Shown piece by piece: positions 22,665-29,536 of a stretch of DNA of 29,536 nucleotides. The stretch spans positions 1-29,536 of the forward strand of contig CAZJLP010000062.1 in NCBI GenBank assembly GCA_964546955.1, written 5' to 3'. The notes under the pieces were generated by a model. The model had not been told where the DNA came from. It saw only the letters and a program-made list of their open reading frames with translations, and did not search any database. The translations under genes were made by a program, and so were the position numbers. Source of the stretch: CAZJLP01 sp964546955 (GTDB taxonomy: Bacteria > Verrucomicrobiota > Verrucomicrobiia > Opitutales > Opitutaceae). How positions within the stretch are numbered: position 1 is the first letter of the stretch; each line of letters opens with the position of its first letter.

Positions 22665-23176
22665 TGCGGGAAAAGTTGAGCCCCCTCGATTGTGAGAAGC
22701 TTTAGCTTGGTGTTGATGCCCCCGGGCGCGGAGAATCCGGTCATTTTCCCGTCTGCGCTCACGAACCGGTGACACGGCACCAAGAGGGGCCACGGGTTTT
22801 GCCCGAGCGCCGTCCCGATGGCTCGGCTGGCCGACACGGGTTGACCGATCGTGCGCGCGAGCCATCCGTACGTCTGGGTGGTTCCGGATTTCACGCGCAG
22901 GGCCGCACGATAGACCTGCTGCTGAAATTCCGACGCTTGCGCCAAATCCAATGGGACATCCTCAAAGTCCTGCGGCTTCCCCGTTAAATGAAGCTGCACG
23001 CGACCGCTAAGCGCCTGCACCCAGGCAGGGGGCGGCGCAAAATCGCGGTCCTGAGCCGCGAAGGCGGCCGCATGCAACGAGCCATCCGCCTCCGGGAGGC
23101 GAAACGCGGTCACTGCATTACCGCGCCAGGCGATCCCGCAAGTTCCGATCACCGTGGAAAACAAAGCATGGGGCAT
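22661..23176 (-). CDS. ogt: Methylated-DNA--protein-cysteine methyltransferase
   Basis: A 171-residue suicide repair protein that moves the alkyl group of O6-alkylguanine to its own cysteine. The active-site motif LLVPCHRF places Cys135 in PCHR. The preceding SRAIGTALGQNPWP and following DGKMTGFSAPGG segments fit the family. The winged-helix part begins near FQQQVYRAALRVKSG. The N-terminal half is short and lacks the Ada regulatory domain, so it is Ogt-type. It overlaps the glycosylase start by four bases. No regulator is visible nearby. Confidence 0.93.
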   Translation of the reverse strand: MPHALFSTVIGTCGIAWRGNAVTAFRLPEADGSLHAAAFAAQDRDFAPPPAWVQALSGRVQLHLTGKPQDFEDVPLDLAQASEFQQQVYRAALRVKSGTTQTYGWLARTIGQPVSASRAIGTALGQNPWPLLVPCHRFVSADGKMTGFSAPGGINTKLKLLTIEGAQLFPQ

Positions 23177-23261
23177 CGTGAAGACGTGGTTTTTCGAAAT
23201 TAGCGTAGATCGGCGAAGATAAGTAACCTCAATTTTCCTTTGGCGATCTGGTGGAAATCAT

Positions 23262-23288
23262 GCGCATTCGTGCCCATTAGTGGTTTCA
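23262..23288. repeat. Degenerate single arm of repeat family C
   Basis: CGCATTCGTGCCCATTAGTGG resembles the right arm of the palindrome at 21490-21527 (CGCGTCCATTCGTGTCCATT...). It lies in the 154-bp gap upstream of ogt and downstream of the S9 peptidase, and no inverted partner is present. Confidence 0.4.
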
Positions 23289-23330
23289 TCCTTGCGGTCG
23301 CGAGCTTCTGAAGCGCCGATTTTCGGGCGC

Positions 23331-25589
23331 CTATTTTTTCGACGGTTTTTCCACTTTGCCGATGAACCGCTGAAAAAACTCGTCGATGCGCACGAGCCGA
23401 TCGATCCGATGGCGCGGCTCGCCGCTGCGGCTGAGTTCGTGTGTTCCCCGCGGATAGCGAACGTACTCCACCGGTTTGCCGAGATATTTGAGAGCCTTGT
23501 ACAAGAGTTCGCTTTGGACGACACCGGTGCGAAAATCGGTGTCGCCGTGTTTGATCAGCAGCGGTGTGCGGATTTCATGGGCTCGCGAAAGAGGGGATTG
23601 ATCGAAGAGAAGCTTCCGCGTCTCCGCTTCCCACGGAAGGCCGCCGAAATGATACGGCACCAGTCGCCACGCGTTTCCCTCCCCAAAAAACGTGCTCAGA
23701 TCGTACACCCCTCGGAGAGCGGCGGCCGCTTTGAAACGATGGTCTTGACCGATAATCCAGGCGGTCAAATACCCGCCATAACTCCCCCCGGTTATGACCA
23801 GCCGCTCGCTGTCCACCCACGGTTCTTTCGTGACCGCATCCACGACGCTCAGCACATCCGCGCCGGGACCGGGACCCCAATTCCGATAATTTCCGTGTTG
23901 GAACTGATAGCCGTACCCGCCCGAACCGCGCGGATTGCAGTAAACCACCCCGTAGCCCCGCGAGGTGAAGTATTGGAATTCATGCCACATGGTGGCTTCC
24001 CCCGGACCCCACATCGCGCTGGGACCGCCGTGAATGCACACGATCAACGGATATTTGCCGTTTTCAAAAAACGTTGGCCGCATGAGCCAATATTCGATCT
24101 TCGTCCCGTCCTTCGCGCTGACCTCGCGACGCTGGGGCGCCGACAAGGTTTTGGTCCTCAACCATTCACTGTTGTGCGCGGTGAGCAGGCGGAAGTCTTT
24201 GCCCGCAGGATTGACGCGGTACATTTCATAAGGATTGGCGGCCTTCGTCACGATGATCACCGCGTCGCGCTCCGATAAATCGAAGTCCCGAATACCCTCC
24301 GCCGGAGTGGTCAGGCGCTCGACCGTCCCGCCATTCGCGGGAACTCGGTAGAGCGGAAAGCCGCCTGTGCTTGCGGCGGTGAAGTAGATGAACTTTCCGT
24401 CCAACGACCATTTGGGGCTGCGCGCGACCCGATCTAGCTTCCCAGTGAGCAGTTTTTTCTCCCCGCCCGCGATGGGCACGATTCCGATCTGGGTTTGATC
24501 GTAGCCTTTCTTGCTCTCATCGGTGGCCAGAAAGGCAAGGGTCTTGCCGTCGGGAGACGGAACAGGGTCGATGAAAGAGTACTGGCTCTCCCGCAACAAC
24601 AACGTGGGCGCCGTGCCGTCGGCTTTCATGATCCAAAGATCGCGCCCGACGATTCGATCGGGATGTTCCGTGCCCTCCGGCTGGCGCGTGAAAACGATCT
24701 TGGGGCCTTCGGGGGTCGACACCCAATGCGGATCGTCCACGCTGCGGTAGCCCGGCGTGAGGCACAGGGGAGCGGCGCCTTCCTCCGCTTTTACCACAAA
24801 GAGTTGATTGATGCTTTCCTGCGTCTGCAACGCCGCCTCGCCGAGAAAATCGAGGCGCGAAAGCACGCGGGGATTTGCTTCGGCCTCGTTCTCTGCCAAC
24901 CATTCGCGTCGGGCCGGGAGCGGTCCATCCGCTTTGGCCAGCCACCCCGCCTTGGGCGGAGCTTCCTTCGCCTCGGTCTTTTCCGAACCGTAGTTTGCCG
25001 TATCCGAAAAATCGCGACCCGGACGCTCCCAGGTCCACGGCAGCTTGGGCAGCGGCTTCAATTTCTCCGCTTCATTCCGCGCTTCGCTCAAGCTCAGGCT
25101 GGAGACGAAGAGGATCGACTGGCCGTCGGGAGACCATCCGGGATGGAAAGCCCCGGTGGGGAGTTTGGTCAGGGGGAACGGTTCGCCGCCGCCCGGCCCG
25201 AGAGGGAGGATCCAGATTTGGTTTTTTTCTTTGTCGCGTCGCACGAAGGCGACGCGATCGCCTGAAGGGCTCCAAGCGGGCGAAGTCGCCATTGCTTCGC
25301 CGCGGGTCAACTGGCGCGCGCCCGATTTCCCATCGGTGGCCACGATCCACAGTTGCGCCCGGTATCCGTAGTCGCCCGGCCGGTCGGGGCGTTCCTCGAT
25401 GGTGCGGATGGTGTAGACGATATGTTTCCCATCCGGAGAAATCGAGGGAGTTTCCAGCTGCTTGATTTTAAAGAGGTCGTTCGCCCGAATCAGGCTATCC
25501 CCGGATTGGGCCAAACCGGGCGCGGAGACGGCCACGAACAGGGTGATGATCGCGAGGGGACGGAAGCGCTGCATCATATAGGATGGCAT
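23331..25589 (-). CDS. Exported S9 family prolyl oligopeptidase-like peptidase
   Basis: A 752-residue serine peptidase of the S9C/dipeptidyl-peptidase type. A signal peptide (about 1-27, ending GLAQ) leads to a beta-propeller over about 30-480. That part is rich in SPDG repeats (SISPDGKHI, WSPSGDRV, WSPDGQSI, PSPDGKTL, WSLDGKFI). The C-terminal alpha/beta hydrolase domain has the nucleophile Ser603 in GGSYGGYLT, Asp685 in HGDTDFRTGV and His717 in RGTHELS. The oxyanion segment CIHGGPSAMWG is present. It likely degrades peptides in the periplasm or outside. ATG 25589 is used; in-frame ATGs at 25577 and 25574 also keep the signal peptide. Only 36 bp separate it from the divergent dNTPase start. 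Confidence 0.93.
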   Translation of the reverse strand: MPSYMMQRFRPLAIITLFVAVSAPGLAQSGDSLIRANDLFKIKQLETPSISPDGKHIVYTIRTIEERPDRPGDYGYRAQLWIVATDGKSGARQLTRGEAMATSPAWSPSGDRVAFVRRDKEKNQIWILPLGPGGGEPFPLTKLPTGAFHPGWSPDGQSILFVSSLSLSEARNEAEKLKPLPKLPWTWERPGRDFSDTANYGSEKTEAKEAPPKAGWLAKADGPLPARREWLAENEAEANPRVLSRLDFLGEAALQTQESINQLFVVKAEEGAAPLCLTPGYRSVDDPHWVSTPEGPKIVFTRQPEGTEHPDRIVGRDLWIMKADGTAPTLLLRESQYSFIDPVPSPDGKTLAFLATDESKKGYDQTQIGIVPIAGGEKKLLTGKLDRVARSPKWSLDGKFIYFTAASTGGFPLYRVPANGGTVERLTTPAEGIRDFDLSERDAVIIVTKAANPYEMYRVNPAGKDFRLLTAHNSEWLRTKTLSAPQRREVSAKDGTKIEYWLMRPTFFENGKYPLIVCIHGGPSAMWGPGEATMWHEFQYFTSRGYGVVYCNPRGSGGYGYQFQHGNYRNWGPGPGADVLSVVDAVTKEPWVDSERLVITGGSYGGYLTAWIIGQDHRFKAAAALRGVYDLSTFFGEGNAWRLVPYHFGGLPWEAETRKLLFDQSPLSRAHEIRTPLLIKHGDTDFRTGVVQSELLYKALKYLGKPVEYVRYPRGTHELSRSGEPRHRIDRLVRIDEFFQRFIGKVEKPSKK

Positions 25590-25625
25590 TCAGTCCAATG
25601 ATCGGTTCGTGTCGAAACGATTCCC

Positions 25626-26897
25626 ATGACTGAAAACCGTTTCTATTCGGCTTTCGATACGGAGACGCTAGGCGACGCTCGAAAACCGGACTACCGGACC
25701 GCCTTTCAGATCGACCGCGACCGGGTGATCCATTCGCACGCTTTCCGGAAGCTTCAATCGAAGACGCAGGTGTTTCTTTCGGGGGAGTACGACTTCTACC
25801 GCACGCGCCTGACGCACTCCATGGAGGTCGCCCAGATCGCGCGATCCATCTGTAACTACCTGCGTGTGCGCGGGCGCTTGTTGAAGCCAGACTTTTACAT
25901 CGATGGCGATTTGGTGGAGGCCGTCAGCCTGGCGCACGATTTGGGTCACCCGCCTTTCGGACACTCCGGCGAGCGTACCCTGCAGGAAATCATGAAGACG
26001 CGGGGTGGGTTCGAGGGAAACGCGCAGACGCTGCACCTATTGACGGAGATGATGTATCAAAACGAATCGTCGATTCGCGGCATGCAACCGACGCGTGCGT
26101 TGCTCGATGGCGTGTTGAAGTACAAAAAGCTCTACCGGGAGTATCCGGAGCCGCCCCAGAACCATTTTCTCTACGATCGGCAGGAACCGTATCGCAGTTT
26201 CGTCTTTGACGGCGCGGCGCTTCCTTCGGCCCTCCACGCGGGCGAGGGATTGAATGGATTTAAGTCGGTGGAATGCCAGATCATGGACTGGGCCGACGAT
26301 GCCGCTTACTCCCTCAATGACATCGTGGACGGCGTGCGCGCCGGGTTCTTGACCATCGAGCGGATCGAAGCGTGGGCGGGAGGCGAGGGGATCGATGCCG
26401 AGCGCAATCGTCATTTGGAAACGCTCTTCGCGGCGATTCGCGCCGACCAATTGGAGGCCGTGTTCGCGCAGAAAATCGGGACCTTTATCACCGCCTGCGG
26501 CCTCCGGGAGCGCCGGAACTTCATGTCGGAAAAAACCAATCGCTATCGCTTCGAACTCACCGTCGCGGGTGAAGCGGAACGGGAAGCGCAGTTCTACAAG
26601 AAGATGGCCAACGACCTCATCTTCGAAAGCCCGCAACTCCAGCAAATCGAACACAAGGCACGCCGCGTGCTTTTCGCGCTGTGGAATGCCGCGTGGTCCA
26701 ACTACGTGGAGCAAAGCGAACGCATCATCCACGTGCTACCCACGCGGGTCGGCAAGTTGCTCGAAGCCGAAACCACGGTCGACGGCAAAGCCCGCCGCGT
26801 CTGTGACTGGCTGGCCGGGCTGACCGACGGCATGATCGTCCGCACCTACCGCCGCCTCTTCGACCCGGAATTCGGCAGCATCCGCGACCTCAGCTGA
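25626..26897 (+). CDS. dgt: Deoxynucleoside triphosphate triphosphohydrolase
   Basis: A 423-residue HD-domain enzyme that splits dNTPs into deoxynucleoside and tripolyphosphate. Metal-site residues are His64 (RTRLTHSMEV), His104-Asp105 (LAHDLGHPPFGHSGE), with His108 and His113 alongside, and a later Asp in IMDWADDAAYSLND. The N-terminal FRKLQSKTQVF is typical of the family. The length is below E. coli Dgt (about 505), so it is of the broader dNTPase type and its specificity for dGTP is not assured. These enzymes control nucleotide pools and can restrict phage. It converges on a second HD hydrolase. Confidence 0.92.
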   Translation: MTENRFYSAFDTETLGDARKPDYRTAFQIDRDRVIHSHAFRKLQSKTQVFLSGEYDFYRTRLTHSMEVAQIARSICNYLRVRGRLLKPDFYIDGDLVEAVSLAHDLGHPPFGHSGERTLQEIMKTRGGFEGNAQTLHLLTEMMYQNESSIRGMQPTRALLDGVLKYKKLYREYPEPPQNHFLYDRQEPYRSFVFDGAALPSALHAGEGLNGFKSVECQIMDWADDAAYSLNDIVDGVRAGFLTIERIEAWAGGEGIDAERNRHLETLFAAIRADQLEAVFAQKIGTFITACGLRERRNFMSEKTNRYRFELTVAGEAEREAQFYKKMANDLIFESPQLQQIEHKARRVLFALWNAAWSNYVEQSERIIHVLPTRVGKLLEAETTVDGKARRVCDWLAGLTDGMIVRTYRRLFDPEFGSIRDLS

Positions 26898-26910
26898 AAC
26901 GTTCCATCGC

Positions 26911-26940
26911 CATAGATAATCTTTTCAGAGATCCTCTATG
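26911..26940. other. Imperfect hairpin between convergent HD-domain genes
   Basis: CATAGATAATC (26911-26921) and GATCCTCTATG (26930-26940) pair at 9 of 11 positions around an 8-nt loop. The site covers the 38-bp gap between dgt and the small HD hydrolase and overlaps the latter's stop codon. It may be a weak two-way terminator, but U-tracts are lacking. Confidence 0.25.
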
Positions 26941-27529
26941 CTTTTAGGTGCCCGGCGGCGACGCAGTCGTTGAGCATCTGCTGCGCGTAGTCCCATAAGG
27001 CCGTGCAGCCTTCGGCGATGTGTTGGTTGCGCGCGATGACGCGGTCTTTCATGATGCCGTGCTTTTGCCAGGCGGCCCCTTGAGTGAGACAATTGAGCAT
27101 CATGGGCTGAAATCGGTCTACGGCTGCGGCGAACTTGGCCTCGGGGGTCTGGCGCGCTTCGAATTCGTCCCACAGCGCGCGAAAGTCGCGCGTTTGATCG
27201 GGCGGGAGGAGGCCGAAAATACGATCGGCTGCAATGCACTCGCGTGCATGCTGATCTGTCATTCGCGCGGTGTCGTAGGCAAATGTGTCTCCCGCGTCGA
27301 TTTCCACCAAGTCGTGGATGATGATCATCTTCAGCACGCGCAGGACATCTAGGTTTGGGGTATTGGCGTGTTCGGCCAGTACGAGGACGAGGAGTGTCAG
27401 ATGCCAGGAGTGTTCGGCGTCGTTCTCCGGCCGGCGGCTTTGGCTGCAAAGCGTCTGCCGAGTGATTTCCTTCAGTTTGTCGGCTTCCGCGATGAACTTC
27501 AGCTGCTGAATCAGGCGCTCCGGAATCAT
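26936..27529 (-). CDS. HD-domain phosphohydrolase, YfbR/HDDC2-like
   Basis: A 197-residue HD-domain protein of the COG1896 group, which includes the 5'-deoxynucleotidase YfbR. HD-site residues are His40 (NDAEHSWHL), His72-Asp73 (IIIHDLVEIDAGD) with Glu77 and Asp78 next to them, and a later Asp in AAAVDRFQPMML. A deoxyribonucleoside 5'-monophosphatase activity is likely. ATG 27529 is preferred: it begins MIPERLIQQLKFI as in relatives, while the open frame to 27832 runs into the start of serA on the other strand. With dgt and cdd it makes a loose group of nucleotide-breakdown genes. Confidence 0.9.
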   Translation of the reverse strand: MIPERLIQQLKFIAEADKLKEITRQTLCSQSRRPENDAEHSWHLTLLVLVLAEHANTPNLDVLRVLKMIIIHDLVEIDAGDTFAYDTARMTDQHARECIAADRIFGLLPPDQTRDFRALWDEFEARQTPEAKFAAAVDRFQPMMLNCLTQGAAWQKHGIMKDRVIARNQHIAEGCTALWDYAQQMLNDCVAAGHLKA

Positions 27530-27675
27530 GTCGTTCGTTTGCCGACTCCTCCCGGGGCTGGCGAGCGCGGAGTCAGCTGTCCATAGTGCTTTCTGCAATC
27601 CGTGTGGCTCCGCCCCCGGAAGCTTTTCCTTGCTAGACGGGGCCGGCCGCTCTTCGCTGAGTTTCTCTTTGTCCC

Positions 27676-29265
27676 ATGAAAGTCCTCGTTGCCGATAAGA
27701 TCTCGCCCAAAGGTGTTGAATACCTGCGCAAACAGCCAGGTTTTGAAGTCGTTGAGGCCTACGGGTCCTCTCCGGCCAAGGTGCTGGAGTTGGTGAAGGA
27801 TGTGCATGCCATCGCCGTGCGCTCGGAAACAAAGATCTCGCGCGAAGTCTTCGCCGCGGCCCCCTTGCTTAAAGTCGTCGGACGGGCGGGCGTCGGGGTG
27901 GACAATGTCGATGTCGAAGCAGCCACCGAACGCGGGGTCGTCGTGATGAATACCCCTTCGGGAAACACGATCGCCACGGCTGAACTGACGTTCACGCACA
28001 TCCTCTGCGGCGCACGTCCAGTTCCCCAGGCGGCGGCTTCCATGAAGGCGGGCCAGTGGGACCGCAAAAGCTTCAGCGGAGTCGAACTGTTCCGCAAGAC
28101 CCTCGGCATCGTCGGCTTGGGGCGCATCGGTGGCGAAGTGGCCAAACGCGCTCAGGCTTTCGGCATGCGCGTGCTGGCGTACGATCCGTATCTGGCGCCG
28201 AGCCGGGCCAAGGCGATGCAGGTGGAAGCGGTCAACCTGAACGATCTGCTGATCCAGTCGGACTACATCACGGTGCACATGCCGATGACGGACGACACCC
28301 ACTACATGATCGACGAGGCTGCCTTCGAAAAGTGCAAGAAGGGCGTCCGTATCTTCAATTGCGCCCGAGGCGGCATCATCAAGGAAGCCGCGCTCATCGC
28401 CGCGCTCAAATCGGGCAAGGTGGCCGCCGCCGGTCTGGACGTTTTCGAAGATGAGCCTTTGGCTAAGGAAAGCGAATTTCGCCAGCTGCCCAACGTCGTC
28501 CTCACGCCCCATCTGGGTGCCTCGACGGCGGAAGCCCAGGAGTCGGTCGGCATCGAAATCGCCGAGCAAATCGCCGACGTCCTGGCGGGCGGCGTCATCC
28601 GCAACGCGGTGAACATGCCGTCGATCGACGCGGCTTCTCTCAAGATCCTTGGGCCGTACCTCGATCTCGGCGCTAAGCTGGGCGCTTTGGTTCAGCAAAT
28701 CTCGCCGCAGCAAATCGCATCGCTGCGCATCACATATTGGGGCAAGATCGTCGATCTCGACGCCAATTCGGTCACCCGCGCCATTCAACGCGGCTTCCTC
28801 CGTCGGATCAGCGGCGAAGAGGTCAATTTCGTCAACGCTCCCTTTATGCTGCAACGTCTCGGTGTGCAGGTCGAAGTGATCAAGTCCACCACCGAAAGCG
28901 ACTATACCGAGCTCGTCTCGGTCGAGGCGATCGCCCCGAATGGCGAACGGTTTTCAGCCAACGGCACCCTGATCGGCAGAACTGCCCAGCCCCGAATCGT
29001 CGGGATCAATGGCCGCGAGGTGGAAGTGCTGGCCGAGGGCAAACTCCTCGTCCTCGAGAATGTCGACCAGCCCGGCATGGTCGGCACGATCGGCAACATC
29101 CTCGGCAAGGATAAGGTCAATATCGCCGACATGTCGCTGAGCCGACTGACGCCTGGCGGCACGGCCTATATGGTGGTGCGCGTGGACACCGAACCGAGCG
29201 AAGCCGCCCGGCAAGAAATCAAAGGCCACCCGGCGATCAAGATGGCGAAGTTCGTGCAATTGTGA
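27676..29265 (+). CDS. serA: D-3-phosphoglycerate dehydrogenase
   Basis: The first enzyme of serine synthesis, oxidising 3-phosphoglycerate with NAD. It is 529 residues, the long type. The NAD-binding motif GLGRIG is at 147-152. Catalytic residues are Arg231 (NCARGG), Glu260 (DVFEDEP) and His279 (TPHLGAST). An allosteric substrate-binding domain covers about 315-440, and a C-terminal ACT domain from about 455 (LVLENVDQPGMVGTIG) probably binds serine for feedback. ATG 27676 fits the family start (MKVLVADKISPKG). No RNA leader or riboswitch is apparent upstream. plsY follows 63 bp later on the same strand. Confidence 0.96.
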   Translation: MKVLVADKISPKGVEYLRKQPGFEVVEAYGSSPAKVLELVKDVHAIAVRSETKISREVFAAAPLLKVVGRAGVGVDNVDVEAATERGVVVMNTPSGNTIATAELTFTHILCGARPVPQAAASMKAGQWDRKSFSGVELFRKTLGIVGLGRIGGEVAKRAQAFGMRVLAYDPYLAPSRAKAMQVEAVNLNDLLIQSDYITVHMPMTDDTHYMIDEAAFEKCKKGVRIFNCARGGIIKEAALIAALKSGKVAAAGLDVFEDEPLAKESEFRQLPNVVLTPHLGASTAEAQESVGIEIAEQIADVLAGGVIRNAVNMPSIDAASLKILGPYLDLGAKLGALVQQISPQQIASLRITYWGKIVDLDANSVTRAIQRGFLRRISGEEVNFVNAPFMLQRLGVQVEVIKSTTESDYTELVSVEAIAPNGERFSANGTLIGRTAQPRIVGINGREVEVLAEGKLLVLENVDQPGMVGTIGNILGKDKVNIADMSLSRLTPGGTAYMVVRVDTEPSEAARQEIKGHPAIKMAKFVQL

Positions 29266-29279
29266 TCACCCACCCGGTA

Positions 29280-29321
29280 GCCGAAATCGTAAGATTTTGG
29301 CCAAACTCTGACGAGTTCGGC
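29280..29321 (+). promoter_or_regulatory. Two tandem stem-loops upstream of plsY
   Basis: CCGAAATC (29281-29288) pairs with GATTTTGG (29293-29300) with one wobble, and GCCAAACTC (29300-29308) pairs with GAGTTCGGC (29313-29321) at 8 of 9 positions. They fill most of the gap between serA and the plsY start. No T-run follows, so a terminator is unlikely. Confidence 0.25.
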
Positions 29322-29328
29322 TGCTGAT

Positions 29329-29536
29329 ATGGTCGTGCCGCTTTTCACCGCCGCCATTGTCGGGTATTTTCTCGGAGCATTGCCGTTTGGCTATTGGGTC
29401 GCGCGCGCGAAAGGCATTAATATCTTTGAGCACGGGAGCAAAAATCCCGGCGCGACGAATGTGCGGCGGGTCCTCGGCAAGGGGCCAGGCAACTTGGTGT
29501 TTTTTCTCGATGCGCTCAAAGGCGCGGTGGCCGCCG
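29329..29536 (+). CDS. plsY: Glycerol-3-phosphate acyltransferase PlsY (5' part)
   Basis: An integral membrane enzyme that acylates glycerol-3-phosphate from acyl-phosphate, the first step of phospholipid synthesis. The 69 codons present encode a first membrane helix (MVVPLFTAAIVGYFLGALPFG begins it) and the conserved GSKNPGATNVRR phosphate-binding loop, then FFLDALKGAVAA as the start of the next helix. The gene runs off the right edge. ATG 29329 places the first conserved motif, LGALPFGYW, at the usual distance. Confidence 0.93.
   Translation, partial: MVVPLFTAAIVGYFLGALPFGYWVARAKGINIFEHGSKNPGATNVRRVLGKGPGNLVFFLDALKGAVAA

Noticed and set aside
22665..22865. 67-codon N-terminal extension of the AlkA-like glycosylase
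   Set aside because: It lies wholly within ogt in another frame and is Arg-rich; ATGA coupling at 22664 explains the start.
25626..27529. Calling the HD-hydrolase pair a phage-defence island
   Set aside because: No restriction, CBASS, retron or other defence gene, nor any integrase, is nearby; the neighbours are housekeeping genes.
27530..27675. Riboswitch or attenuator in front of serA
   Set aside because: I see no conserved aptamer pattern and no leader peptide with a run of serine codons.
27530..27832. 101-codon N-terminal extension of the small HD hydrolase
   Set aside because: It runs antisense into serA, and the usual family start is MIPERL at 27529.
27526..28854. 442-codon minus-strand frame opposite serA
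   Set aside because: A shadow frame; serA on the plus strand is complete with all catalytic motifs.

Overview
The window looks like a chromosomal stretch from a free-living Gram-negative bacterium of about 60% G+C. It has outer-membrane barrel proteins, signal peptides and periplasmic factors. The best guess is a member of the Verrucomicrobiota near Opitutaceae. This rests on the gene mix (a ClpX-like ATPase beside an HU/IHF gene, full-length SerA with ASB and ACT domains, a GH31 enzyme) and on the style of the intergenic palindromic repeats. It is inference, because no rRNA or other phylogenetic marker could be aligned here. There are no tRNA or rRNA genes, no CRISPR array, no transposase and no phage genes.

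Region 1 (1-9057, almost all minus strand): a likely trans-envelope export locus. Read in the direction of transcription it runs: DUF1302 outer-membrane barrel (9057-7078), DUF1329 periplasmic protein (7062-5713), a 455-bp gap filled with palindromic repeats, a secreted YCF48-like beta-propeller (5257-4259), and an RND/MMPL-type inner-membrane exporter (4259-1926) whose start overlaps the propeller stop. An AI-2E/PerM-family membrane protein and a zinc-ribbon membrane protein follow. The first four genes recur together in other Gram-negatives and cover inner membrane, periplasm and outer membrane. As far as I know the substrate is not established, so this is the best candidate in the window for an under-described system.

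Region 2 (9058-14435): a full-length but motif-divergent UvrA on the plus strand. Converging on it is a two-gene minus-strand operon encoding a nucleotidyltransferase-fold protein and a xylose-isomerase-like TIM-barrel protein. A palindromic repeat lies between the convergent genes; a related copy sits at the left edge of the window.

Region 3 (14436-18811): an exported GH31 glycosidase with a clear intrinsic terminator, an atypical ClpX-like unfoldase (no N-terminal zinc domain, altered Walker A, an extra C-terminal domain resembling its own small domain), and a divergent HU/IHF gene with its own strong terminator.

Region 4 (19081-29536): housekeeping and nucleotide genes. These are hisS, an alpha/beta hydrolase, a minus-strand repair set (ogt and an alkA-like glycosylase overlapping by ATGA, then cdd), a secreted S9 peptidase, a dNTP triphosphohydrolase, a small HD hydrolase, serA, and the 5' end of plsY. 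Several unrelated short repeat families are scattered through the intergenic spaces and nowhere within the confident coding regions.
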